In this document: in pieces, positions 34,218-46,803 of the stretch
Numbering within the stretch: the first letter of the stretch is position 1
Layout of the letters: the number at the start of each line of letters is the position of its first letter
Origin: Paracyclopina nana
Taxonomy: Eukaryota > Arthropoda > Copepoda > Cyclopoida > Cyclopettidae
Reading direction: 5' to 3'
NCBI GenBank assembly: GCA_019096065.1
Contig: JAGUCH010000001.1
Coordinates: forward strand, 16,306,001-16,370,000
DNA: 64,000 nt
Notes under the pieces: model-generated
The model's database searches: none
What the model was told of the DNA's origin: nothing
The model's input: only the letters and a program-made list of their open reading frames with translations
Program-made: the position numbers and the translations under genes

Positions 34218-36866
34218 ACAGAAGCAGTGGATTTTACATGGAAAAAAGGCAAGACCTAATTATCCTATGATGTACTGAATAATGGCCCTCAGAATGCAAG
34301 GTCAGCGGGGAAAACGGTGATGAAGAGCATCCCATTTGCAAACAAATGGGAAACTTGCGCGTTAAATTAAGCCGACTGAAATTACCTCGTCTGTATACCC
34401 AAATACAGAGCGGTATTTTGACAAGTAGCTGATATAACTTTCGCCGCGAGGATTTTCTCAGCAAGTTCGTGACCTCCTCTTCTCTAATTCGCATTCCCAA
34501 TAATATTTATTGCATTCACTTCATGAGCAGCGAGTTATGGGCTTCACACTTTTAAATTGAATTGCCCGTATAGCGTGATGTTGTGATAAATGTAACTTAA
34601 CGAGAATTTCCAAGCGTGATACCAATAAATGCCTGGATCCTCGATACGCAGCAGCGAAACCTCTTTTATATGCAACACCCCATTTTGCACCTATAACACT
34701 CACGCGGCCATTAATGATAAATTGCTGAAATCAAAACACAATGAAGCATTGTGTCGTACCTGCTCATTTTCTGACAGCGTTGCAGATTGATAGAGAACAA
34801 TAAAAAGCCAACTTCGTGAGGCTGATTCAGGCGAGTAAAAAACAGCATTTTGGCCTGACAAAGGTTTTAAAGCATCATCAGAGGTGATGGCGACATGTAC
34901 AAAGGAAGTCATACCCCCATGCAATAATATGAATATTATGGAATGATTCGCATGCAAGCGCAAATTCACGCGCTGAAGCTGTAGCGCAATTTGTATGCGA
35001 CGTAGCTTCGAGTCTCTTTTATGGGTTAGACACGAAAAGGTGATCTTGTCACGTAGATTGCCACTAATGATGACTGATCAAAAAGTCGAAGAAATTTAGG
35101 GGCAATCCTGGCCACCCAAAACGGCCTTGGTCTCAACAGCAGCTAGGCAGCATATTCAGTAGTCATTTAATATAGGCAACATCTGAGGAAATGGGAAACG
35201 CAAATAGCACACAACTCCCACATATAAATTGGTCATTAGCTCTACTTTCAGGGACGGAAGGTAGAAACCATGCTGGGTAATGATTTGCGGTAGTGAGTAG
35301 TGAACTTTGAAAATTGATATCAGAAAATCAAGACGAAACTTCACAACAGTCATGATTTGGCAATAATCCCGCGCCGCGCGTTAAAGTCTCCAGATATCAA
35401 CAGCTGAATTTTTATAGCGGCCGTTTGTGATTGATTTCAAATGTAGCTATTTTAAATACCCTTGAAAGGTTTTTTGTCCCCGCCACTTTTTGCTCGATTT
35501 TTTGCGCGTTTACTCACTCAGGTGACAGATCTGGTTGGGAATTTGCCAAGTGACAGGAGCAAGGTCAAGCAAGAGCGTCTTTAAAAGCTCCTTCGTCAAT
35601 TTGATGTAATTATAGCGACAAACTTCAAGTACCATCAAAACGGATGAAGCTGGGTGGATTTCTTGTCACGATGGCCGGGGAAAAGGGAAGAAAAACAAGA
35701 CAAATTCGCTCATGAGCACACGAAGGAAGTGCTCACTTACATATATACCTTCAGTATATCCTTGAGAGTTCGACAGGTGAAATATAGGCCCCCTTTAAAA
35801 AGCCGAATGATCACTAATGGTTGGTCAATTATAGGCACTAGTCTACAAATGACGCAGACCCTTTTGTTATCGCTGACAAGAGCTCAGCTTTTGAAGATCT
35901 ACATAATTTCGTTGGCTGTCACTTCTTTTGAAGGATGATGGAATATTCAAATGGCGTAGACGAACTACGGTTGTTTGTCAAAGACACGATCTCCTTTGGA
36001 ATGCTACAGCCTTTTTGAGAGTGGAGGACACGTGATGATGACTCTGGCACTTATGGACAAGCTCTCAACTCATCAAGATCTTATTTCTATTTAATTTAAA
36101 GTAGCCAAGCTGCAGCTCTTAAATGGAGAAAAAAGGAAAGTTGACACCACGTCACTCTCTCGTCAAAATGAGCTAAATCAGATGCGCGCGCGAGGCGAAA
36201 ATCAAGTCAAGAGGATATAAAATATGTTGTGTTCACGGATGTGTCATGGCATTTTGCATATCGTTCATCACGGGCTTAGTCATGAATACCATTTGGGTGT
36301 CCCTTTGAGAAAATATGTTCAGCCAGTTCAAGGGTCGTCGTGCGCTTGAGGGGTCACACATTTCTGCAGTCAAAATGGATAAATAATCACAGCTGACTCT
36401 GTCACAAAGGAGGCCCAACAAGGATGTGTATATAATAGTAGAGTCTGGCAAAGTTTCTAAACTCGACTCATTAATCTTGGAAAACAAGTTAGAATAGCCT
36501 CTGTATGTAGCAGTGAAACTTAACACCGATAAATGATGACATGCAGAAGAGCCTCGAGGTTCACTTTTTCATTTAAGGCCACCAGCCCGAAACTCCTGTA
36601 GGTTTGATCTTTCAATTTGATTTCGGGTTGGGAGAGGAAAAATCCTCGAGACAATGGATATTGTCTTGGCACTCAAGATCGTGCATCAACATGAGAAAAA
36701 GCCGAGAGTGTAAAATCTGACAATGGATCTTTACATCCCAAACTCTAAATAATTAAGGGCAATTCTGTGATCCTTCGTGCACGGCAAAACAAAAAAGCTC
36801 GCTAATTCGCTACTACAATGATCACTTTTGATGGCTTCAATTAGACCATTTTTGCCACCTCTTTAA
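34218..36866. other. Intergenic or 5' intronic DNA upstream of the RhoGEF start
   Basis: No gene, RNA gene or repeat array is recognised. The frames present are short and look random. If the candidate exon at 45356-45379 is real, this belongs to a very long first intron. Confidence 0.45.
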
Positions 36867-37064
36867 GGCATGGTTCACCTGCTCATAATATCTGATATTT
36901 TGACAAAATATCGGAACGAAATACTGAGAAACTGAGAAATTAGATACTGTTGTAGGATGGCTTTTGGTACCAAAAGACCGAATCCGAAGAAAAAATTTAA
37001 AAAATGGTTTTGGAAGTACCTGATATTTGCAAATATCAACATAATATCGCAGGTGAACCAGGCC
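36867..37064. mobile_element. Short MITE with GGTTCACCTGC inverted ends, copy 1
   Basis: The left end GGCATGGTTCACCTGC mirrors the right end GCAGGTGAACCAGGCC. The interior contains ATATTTTGACAAAATAT and AAAGACCGAATCC, which also occur in the copy at 41674-41866. It is about 198 bp with no coding frame. The flanking target duplication is unclear (TAA against TTT). Confidence 0.7.
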
Positions 37065-40000
37065 TTTGAACTAGAAGTGTTTTGATTAATCAGACTTCAC
37101 AATTTCATTTAAGGTTTTTAAGGCGGAGTTTTGAGAGACGCTCACGACAATTTTCGGACAAATGTTCCTGAACGTATTGCATTATACATGATGATGTGCG
37201 AGAACCATTTTCTCGGTCAGGGCCTACATGGTGAAAGTTTCGTTCCGCCCGGGTCGCGCGTTTCCTTCGCATTTTATTGTAGGACACTTCAACATTGCGT
37301 AGGAGTCGTTTTCCTCAAGAGTGACTTGACCACCAAAGGTTTACACATTTTTAACGAGGGACACAAGATTGTAGCAGCAGGACTCTTTTAATATATTGCT
37401 GTTGCAACATCATCATCATCATCATCATGCTTGTCAAATGTTTTCGCAATAAGCTTCTTTTTGCAGTTTCAATGGCACTCACTGATGAGAATGAGATGCG
37501 GTGTCATGCTCGCTATCCATACAAACAATAAAAGTTTTAGCACACTATTTTCTTAGCATTGCAAAACGCTATTGCAACAAATGGGCAAGGCAACAAAAGA
37601 AACATCTTGAAGATAACAAGTGAAGCTACATGACAGATGTCCTTCAAAACAGCCATTACTGTGTATCTGCCATTGTACCATTTATGCAGCAAAAATGGAA
37701 AATCTCCTGGCCAAAGCGCATTTTTACTACTGCATTATGCACTCGTTGGAGCATACTCGGAATTAAGGGCTACACCATAGAGCTGAACAAATTGGTGGAA
37801 TGTGTGCATTTGATATACTGTGGATCGATAGGCAACAAATTCATCATCACGGCCGTGGCCATGAATTTTTGCTCCATTCACAGAAGATTATAAATAAATT
37901 AATATGCCACCACATAGAATATGCTCACAAAATTAATCAAAGCCCGAAGGACACGTGCACTTGCTTAAAAAATGTTCAATTTTTTTCGGTAGCTCAGAAG
38001 GGAAAGGTAGCTTTAAAAAAGAAACTGCATTGCTCAATTAAATGACAGGGCATTTACACGATGTTATTGTAGGTGAATGGAAGGAGCAAAATTGATTACT
38101 GCGTCAATCCATTGCCGGAAATAATCCAGCAGTTCAATAGAGTGACCATCAAAATGGCAGCCTTTTGAGCTCTCAATCATCATTCGTGTTCCTCCATAAT
38201 TCCGCGGGCTAAATTATTGCAAAAACTGTCCGACTCCATTTTATGCTTGAATGGCACGTAATGCATATACTACATATCATCATTACTACGCTAATGAATT
38301 CCAAATTACCCATATGTAAATCAGCATAGAGTTGAAGCGCACGCAAACTACACTACGATACATTAAGCATAACTGTATCCAGGTTTTTTCTTAAAATATC
38401 AAGTTAGCTGATAAATGTGGCTATAAAGTTACCAATTTCCCACACAGTCAGCACGTTCACCGAGCGGAAATACCCGCTACATTGCAGTAGTGAATACCTT
38501 CTCAGAAAAATTTGCATCGTCTAGCCGAGCTATATAGGTTTGTGTCTTCCGCCAAAATAAAGGCCATGACTTTAGGAGAAAAAGCCAAAATGAATGGTAA
38601 TCTTTGCGAAATCTAGTACAGTCTTTTTTGTAAGAGAGTGTGAAGCAGCGGAAAAATACCACCAATGCACACACATTTCGCTTCGAGGAATGTCGTCACA
38701 GTTGTCTTTTTACACACGCGTCTATTATTTGCCTCTGAGCAGCAGGGAGAGGCGAGATGGCCTATAAAAATGCCTGGATGGAAGAAATTCCTTGCACATA
38801 TGCATATACACATCCAAAGCCTGAAAAACGGGCAGTGTGATCTACGATAGCCTTGGCCAAATATGCGGCTTCATTTGTCACTTTTGTCACAATAGCAGCT
38901 GGAAATCTCAATCTCAGTTGGCAAACTTAATTAGAAATGAGATTTGAGGCGACCTTTGAGGCCAAAAAAAAAGTGACTGGCCTTGGCTTGGAGAAAAAAG
39001 GCGCTTTTTAAAGTGAAACCACAGGAAATTATCGGGAACAATTACTCTTCTTCAACTGTCAATAATAAAAATCTCGCTCCGCTCTTTTTCTCACGCCGTT
39101 TTACCGGAAAACTACGGTTACTCACGGATTCACACATTCCACCAATTACACACATTTACGGCTTATTATGACAACATACCGTACTAAGATTGGCAAAAAT
39201 ATGGTCATTCTGTCAGTGTATTTACCCCACCTAAAGGGAGGAGAATATCGATGCCTCCTCCAAGAATTTCCTAACCTTGCTTTTCGCAGACCACACACAC
39301 AGAATGATTGATTCTATTGAAAACTTGCCTGCTTGTCAGAAATTGCTAGGCTTTTCTCGAATTGACAGGGACACAGCAGCCTCTCTGGCTTAACCCAATA
39401 AAACCTTGCACGTATGTCATAAAATGCCAGGATTGTAAATCATTTCAAACATATGGTCAAATAATATTAGCCCAGCCAGGGAAAAACTTCCGAGGGAGCA
39501 AAAACGGTGGTGATAAATTTGCTCCTACTATGCAATAATTCTGTATAGTATTAATATTAGGTTATATTGGCAACTTGAGCTCATTATCAGCGCTAACCTT
39601 AGGCAACTTCAGGTGGGTCCAACTTTTAATTTGTTTTCTGCGCAATCATGCCTAAAGCACGTGCTCTAAAGACAGCTAACAAGTACAACCAAAATTAAAA
39701 ACTACTAACAAATACAAATAAAATTGCGAGTGATTTCAACGAAAGCTGGCAACAACAAGCAGCGCAAGGATATTATGGCATAAATTGCAAGAAAATCGGG
39801 ACGATTGCCAAGTTCTTCTTGGGTGTCAGTCAAAGCATGCAAAGCCAAGGTCGAGTTTTCAAGCCCCACAGCCACGTGTGATACATCAATTCAATCTTTG
39901 ACATCAAAGGCACTCCCATTAAATTGAAGCAACATCTTCCAATAAGTAAATCGGACTCGATCATCAGAATTCCGAGTTCTACACCGAAAAAATTAAGAGG

Positions 40001-41184
40001 CGAATTAAAAGAGCTAGAAAAAAAGGCTGTTTCCTGCTTTTTTTAAAATGGCTGCATAAATTGGGCCAGGGTCACAATGAAGCTCATCTTTTATTAGACT
40101 TATATTGAGTGTATGCGTGAGGCCGCCACACCCTACGAGCATAAAGTATATAGATGCTGAACTACTTCATCGATTGGGTAATCAATCAAGAAAATCCCAC
40201 CAATTTTGGCCACCGATCAGCAATTGTGGCTCAACAAAATAACCAATGACTCATACGTTTGTGGGTAGCCAGTATAAAAATGTATAGCACGAGTTTTAAC
40301 TGCAGATTTCTGATTTTTCATCAGTTAGCCTTCTAATACGAAAATGGTGGGCTGGTAATCTGAAAAATGAGGACCTTCCAAGATTAAAAAAATGTCACTC
40401 AAGTTTTGAAAATGGCGTAGGTGGAATATTTTCCCCTGAAATATGCCCACTTTTCACTGATCTCAACATTATCATAAAGGCCAAGAAAAACTTAAATAAT
40501 AGCTCCATGTGGTTTATTATGAAGTTCGCAGTTGCTGTCAATTCGATTATAAATTGCCGATCTCCTCCTACCAAAAATAGTAAATATATATGGAGTAAAA
40601 TTGCAGTCACCCGCAACAAACAAAACCACGTGGTTGGATTAGACTTGGTGGTCTGGGCATTGAAAGCAAGCCGCTGCTAACCTAGTTTCGATTACAATTT
40701 TATAGAATTACATATATACCTTTTGAACAATGAAAAGTGCCGAAAAAAGAAGGGATGAGTGAAGTTGGGCGTGGCCGAAAACATCCTGGCTTTTGGCTGC
40801 ATTCAGCCAAATTTGGAATTAGCAAAGTGGAATTTAGCAGAAAAAACCGTGCCTAGTTAAACAAAGAGCTTTTAAATTATTGTCTCCTTTTTTGGCTCGA
40901 ACCACTCTTTCCCATAAATTTGCGAGGCAGCACATTTTGAGGCGGTTGCAAATTCAACATTCATGCATGGAATAACCGATTTCATGGTGATTTATTGTCA
41001 ACTCTCTTTAGACAGCTCAAAATTGGTATACTAGTATACCATTGCGGTATCGTATTATGTGTACAATTCGCAGCTTTAGATTTCGATTTTATTTTTGCGT
41101 GTGTTGCCTCTTTCTGCGGTTTTGCTGGCTGCTAATAATCTCTCAGCTAGAGGAGAAAAATGCGAATATTTCAGACAAATCTTA
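37065..41184. other. Intergenic DNA, mostly featureless
   Basis: About 4 kb of AT-rich sequence. A (CAT)n microsatellite lies near 37409-37430. No open frame shows domain-like sequence. Confidence 0.45.
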
Positions 41185-41670
41185 TGCCCTGTTCATCTAC
41201 AACGACAGTTTCTGTCGTAACTCCAGGAGTCTTACAAAAATTTGTCGTTATTCTATAACGACAAAAACTGCCTTAAGTCAGCATAAGACCAGTCGTTAAC
41301 GTACGAATTGGGTAAGCGCGTTGACCAAGTTAAGCGCATGCAAGCTAGGGCTGACTAAATCAGTTTTTATTTGCCTTTGTTTTGGCGCTTACTTTAAACC
41401 TTCCCATGGTTTAGTGTGTCCTAACGTAAGAATGAGTCTTACAGCAAGTAAAGCTGGCCTGCTAGGGCCGACTAAAACATTCTGCTAGGTCTATCACAAG
41501 TGGGGATTCTTTCCAAAGTTGCATTAGTTTAGTCAACCCTAGAGGGATCGCTAAAATAACAACAGTTCTTACAAGTTACGACAGCTAATAGAAATTCGTG
41601 GAGTTACGACAGCTTTTTTCGTAGGGTAAGTCAAGAAAGTTACGAAAAAGTAGAGTAGATGAACAGGGCA
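41185..41670. mobile_element. TTA-flanked MITE (PIF/Harbinger-like), copy 2
   Basis: The ends are exact inverses, TGCCCTGTTCATCTAC and GTAGATGAACAGGGCA, with TTA on both sides (41182-41184, 41671-41673). Inside, both arms carry ACGACAG and CTGTCGT words in inverted orientation, so the element folds back. It shares its TIR with the element at 10238-10645. There is no coding frame. Confidence 0.85.
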
Positions 41671-41673
41671 TTA

Positions 41674-41866
41674 GGGCCTGTTCACCTGCATATCATAACC
41701 GATATTTTGACAAAATACTGAGAAACTGGTAATTTTTAAATTGGTGTAGGTCTATTTCGCTACAAATAGACCGAATCCAAAGCCAAAATCTGAAAAATGT
41801 TTTTAGAAATATACCAGCAGAATACCGCGCGTTATTTTGTTAATAATATTGCAAGTGAACGGTATA
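41674..41866. mobile_element. Short MITE with GTTCACCTGC ends, copy 2, abutting the TTA element
   Basis: It starts GGGCCTGTTCACCTGC directly after the TTA that ends the previous element. It finishes at GCAAGTGAACGGTATA before another TTA (41867-41869). Interior words (ATATTTTGACAAAATA, ATAGACCGAATCC) match the copy at 36867-37064. The two neighbouring elements share the middle TTA. Confidence 0.72.
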
Positions 41867-41869
41867 TTA

Positions 41870-44800
41870 GCCCCAGCCTGCTTATATGTAAATAACAGCT
41901 CAGATCGGCAGATAGTCGAAAAAACTTTCCTTTGAGCTGCATTATCACCACAAAGGAAAATGAATGAGCACTTGGATGTCGAACTGCGGATCTTCTTCTA
42001 TCTGACGTTGAGCTGGTAAAAAATTATGCTGCAGATGGTAATTTCACCATCATGGCATTCCGCGCGCGGCAGCAAATTCTACGTCATAAAAAGCAAGCCT
42101 TGCCGATTTTCCCACTATGGTATACTTGGGTAGGCCCAGCTGCATAACAGTAAATATCAAGTGGGTAAAAACAGGCGCTTGATTGTTGGGTGAAACTTTT
42201 CGGAAGTCTAGCCCGCCATGCAGAAGAAGTGTGCATTACAGGCAACTTTCACCTCAAGATGATCACGATCATTATGATCGATTTGGCTATGGAAACGAGC
42301 CCGTCGATGCTACCGAAAAAGCCTTATCAAATTTGGCATACTCCTACTCTGAGATGAGGGGGAAAACAAAAAGATGATTTGACAAACAAGGACTCGAAAT
42401 TGCCTTTTTGAGCTTGTTTTCTACTCTGACAAGCGACACACACGTGACAGGGCAGGCTGCTGTCATCTCCCCAATTTATCTCCTCACATCAGCTCACATG
42501 CCAATTTTTGTGATTATTTATGAGAAAAAAACAAGTTGCTTGTCTGATTTCAGATTCTGAGAAGCTTTTAGAATACGTTTGCAGGCAACAAAGTCGTTTT
42601 GGGGATATAATGCCCAATTTATGAATGCAGATGTGAGATGTTAGCGGTGCTGTTAAAATTGCCTGAAATTGAACCGTTGCATGTGAAAAAAATGGAGTTG
42701 AACTCGACTTCTTTTTTTCCTTGCAAAAAGCATTATCAAGCTTATACCTAGCTGCATGGCAAAAATTCCGAGCCATAAAAAGCCATTTTCTAATCTTAGC
42801 AACTGACATTTTATTGGTGCCATAATTCGCTGGCAATCATGCAACACTTTCTAAGGCATAAATGCAAAAAATCACCACTTTTGCTCCTGCACATATGAAG
42901 GGTAAAATTCACAATAATGCGATAATACTCTCGCCAGTCAAAAGAAGACTTGGCAGTCTGCAGAAAACCACACAGAGCTCATTTGAAAACCAACAAAAAA
43001 TTCATTCAGACCTTCAATTGTAGGAGTAACCAATGCAAGTAATCAATTACCAACTTGACACTGAACATGCTTCCTTCTCCAGCTTTTTCAGTACAATGAA
43101 AGAAATGTACTTGAATCCAGCAGCAGTAAAAAAGCAGTTTGTGACAGGTGAAAAAGTGTGTGTGTTGTACTATGAGGGCTGGTTTAAAGTTGTCCTGTCT
43201 GACCTACTTGCTTTGCCTCAAGAAAGAAAATGGCTAGTAAAGATCAACAGCAGCAGCAAGCTGCATGCGTAAAAGTGAAACTCTCACTGGCTTGAAAGTT
43301 GTAACGTGAAGCTATGCACGGTTAGAGTACATACAAACCCTTTTTATTGCATCACGACCAAAGCTGTGGTACAGTAAAAAGAGGAGGAAGGCAACTCTTG
43401 AAAGGCTGGGCCCACCACATTTTGGAGGCGGAAATGTAAATAAGAGTAACAAGGCATTCCGACCATAAATATGCATAATAATTTTGGGTCAATCGTCTCT
43501 TTTTGGCATTAGAAGCCAAAAACGACCATAATCGTTTGCGGTTGGAGCAAAGCCCAAAAGTCACCGCGGTGTTTTCGTAGCAAAGCTACATTACGAATTA
43601 CAAAGGAATAAAGATGCATATTTTTTTTCTCAATGCTTAGAAAATATAAACATTTTAATTAAATTATTGTGGCTCAATTTCTCGCTGGTGTCAACTAATT
43701 CATAAATAAAAATATTGCCAATAGATAGTTTTTGAAAAGTTGGCTCTTGAAAAAACTATCCCACGATTTTATATAGGGAAAAATCCAATTGGAGCAACGA
43801 TAATGGAACAGCAGTGTGAGTATTAAGGTTTCACCAAAAATTCATTAAAACCAGCGGTTTTGCCCCCCATGTGTATGTGTGTTCATTTTGAGACTTGTTT
43901 TCACACAAGTTGATCCCATCATTTGGTGAAATGATTGATGACCTAAAAGCCATTTTCAGCTCTGCTAACAAGTTGCTGTTGCCAAAATTACTCAACTTTT
44001 GGAGGTTGTCAAATAGCTACATTTAGCAGGAAGTGGCAGCCAAAGCTAGCAACGCAGCGTGACGATGCTGAATCTTTTTTATTTGTTCATGAGCATCATC
44101 AAACTCCAATACTACTCGGTTAGCAGTTATAATAGAAAGTTTTTATATTATTGGAAGGCAATCGAGCTTGAACCACATTTTCAACTGGGCAATCTCAGCT
44201 GGAGATGACCTTATTAAAAGTGTTTTTTCAATTTATTTGCAATTTGCCAAGAATGCTTTTCCTAAAAGTTCCCAGCAGGTTTTTATCACAATTGCAATAT
44301 TTACTAGGAATTTCTAGGGGCTGCTTTTTTCCAAGAGAAGATTTTTTATGGCAACTTTGAAGCTACATAAATTATTAAAAGGCCTAATGAAGCAGGTAGG
44401 TAGCTTGTTAACGAGTATGGACATGGTTGGCAAAGAGTGGCGAATTATCAAAAATGCATGTAGGGAGCGAGCCGGAGGAGACTACATTAAAAAACAGAGC
44501 CACCCCGCATTGTCCAACGGAAATCCGCTGCAGTGCAGCTAGTAGCAGCGTTGTTTTGGTGTAGCTTATCGCGACATCCTGTCTTTTGAGGCTAATTAGA
44601 CCTGGATTTCTTGGCATTGACTACAATTCAGACAACTTTAAATCTCCCAAATTCAACGGCGGAAAAATTTCAAGGCAAAAACCTTTCTTCCTAGGCAAAA
44701 CTGGGAAACCAGCAAATCAAGATGATCTTGGGGGTGAAGAGATGATAAGAAGACATGATGACAATGGCAAAGTAGTGACCCCGAGGCGAAAAGGGCCTTG

Positions 44801-45355
44801 TTAGTGGAGCTACACACATCAGCAGCATCTTCCACAAGGTCGTGTACTGACCCCATGCTGATGGTTTTATGCGCGAGGAGAAGATGAAAAAGACTGGCAA
44901 AAATGCGGTGGTGGAAAAAACCAGGGAATTTGTCACAACAACAAAGCTAGCTAGCTTGCTGGCAATTGAGATAAATGCTCAATTAACAATTCTATTTTTG
45001 AGTTTTTTCCACCTTTCAATTTCTGGCAGTAGGGAGGAGGACCCAGTTAAGGCAGGGCATTGAAGTTCCTCCAGGGTGGATTTTAAACCACTTGGCTCAT
45101 TTTTTTCCAGGACCTTTCACCATGAAAATTATTATGCATGCATCATAAGTAGTTCAGATGCCAAAACGAAATCGATTTTGGCACTCACTCGTCATTATTG
45201 CTCAATCAAAAGAATCACGAAATTAGCTGATAGAAATGAACTTCCTAGTCATGCTACCACCCACTGTCCTTCAGCAGCTTTTGGCTCTAATCAAATCCCC
45301 TATTAAATCATACCGCACTTTTAAAACACAGAAGTAAAAAATATATCGGCCTTAC
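41870..45355. other. Intergenic DNA with one doubtful plus-strand frame
   Basis: Apart from the frame at 43033-43272, nothing gene-like is visible. The short frames between 44340 and 45060 have no recognisable domain. Confidence 0.45.
43033..43272 (+). CDS. Doubtful 79-codon frame, unrecognised
   Basis: A complete short frame has more protein-like composition than its surroundings. Its middle (FVTGEKVCVLYYEGWFKVVL) faintly recalls a Tudor-like beta-strand repeat. An AG precedes it, and GTAAAA overlaps its stop, so it could be one exon of a longer unit or a fragment. No family is assigned and chance is quite possible. Confidence 0.2.
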   Translation: MQVINYQLDTEHASFSSFFSTMKEMYLNPAAVKKQFVTGEKVCVLYYEGWFKVVLSDLLALPQERKWLVKINSSSKLHA

Positions 45356-45379
45356 CTCGTAGCTCGTTAAAGCCTTCAT
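45356..45379 (-). other. Candidate alternative first coding exon of the RhoGEF gene
   Basis: ATG followed by seven codons (MKALTSYE) runs into a consensus donor (GAG, then GTAAGG). The phase is 0, so it could join the RhoGEF second exon at 30552, whose acceptor is also phase 0. That would make a 14.8 kb intron. The match is short and could be accidental. Confidence 0.22.
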
Positions 45380-46803
45380 GGCCTTTCTTTGAGTGTGTAG
45401 TAGCACTGAATCACTGCAAAATTCCACTGTGTAGTACGATGATAAGAAACTGGTCTGCTCTAATTCACGTTGCTGCTGCTGTTCCAATAATCAAAGGTAT
45501 CGATCACACACACGAGGAGTCGCGTAGCAGTAGTAGTTGTCTTCAGCGAAAATCACACACAACTGACTGGATCATCGAGTCAGCCGAGTCCCAACCTGTA
45601 TACAAGGCATGGTATGCGAAGGGGGCGCTTTACATCGAGCGCTTCAGTGCATGACGATCATGCTACTACTGCTTCAAGTTGACGACAATTCCAAGACTTT
45701 TCAATTGAGAACTCCTCGATGACGATGGCCTGATTCTGGAAATTTGAATGGCAATAATTACTATATATACGTATGCAAGAGAAATCTTCGGTTGAATTAC
45801 CTACCTGCCAATTTTTAAAATTGGAAATTTCGCACTTTTCTGAATGTGCATGCCTATACCCACTCCCTTATTGCATATGTGAGTTGTACGCATAAAGGAG
45901 TTTTTTGATGAGGTGCTGAAAAAATAAGCATGCATAATAAATTTATTTTGGCAAGGCCTTTCGCGTACAGGAATAAGTAGTGCTGAAATTACCTTGTGTG
46001 ACAAACTGCATTTATCGACTCCGCGCTGATGCTGATTCATCTACTGCTGTTGGTTAACCATCAGCTGCAAAATTGTAAACACACCCAGGAAGTGAGAATT
46101 TTCAAATTAGCCGTTTCAAAGATTCCTGCTAATCAAATTAAAAATAAAGGCTTTGCACAACACTGCAAGTAACTGCTTCAAGCAAGGAAATGACTGAACT
46201 TTTCGATTATTCCAATACCAATTGGAAAGTTGGGGCAAAAAGACTAATTTGAAAAAATATATATGTCAAGAAGGGCATAATGAAAGAGTTCGTGGTAGTT
46301 GTCAGCTCTTTGTTTTTAGGCGTTGGATAAAAGCAAAGCTGGGTGGTCTGGATCACGTCTAGCGCGTAGCCAGTATTTAGTTACAGTGCACCCCGTTCTG
46401 AAGCCACTTATCAACTTTCTCCCTCCCGAGAGATCTATAATAAGCAGGCTGGCAAAAGTGATTACACACATATCTATATCGCAGCAGCATCAAAGTTTTC
46501 CGGCGAAAAATCGCACTCCTGAAGATGAATTGCCACACTTGCCAATTTGCTCAAAATATATGATGCAGTTAGCACGGTGGTCCGAAATACTGCAATTTCA
46601 CTCATTTTTACAACAAGTCGACCTCCTCAACTCTTATTTGTAATTAAAATTGAGGGCAGCTCGTTACACTAATTACCATTGGTACACGAAGGCAGATAGG
46701 CTGGAAATAGCGCATATATAGAGCCAATGTATTCTTACTAATTACTGAGAACTGGTTTTTCTCATGATGTTCGGCAAAAGAAGAGAGGAAGTGGTAAAAG
46801 TTA
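45380..46803. other. Intergenic DNA downstream of the VAP gene
   Basis: No gene is recognised. The 106-codon plus-strand frame at 46323-46643 has no domain and no supporting splice context. The VAP 3' UTR lies at the right edge. Confidence 0.45.

Noticed and set aside
46323-46643. 106-codon plus-strand frame
   Set aside because: No recognisable family, no splice context and ordinary AT-rich surroundings; likely chance.
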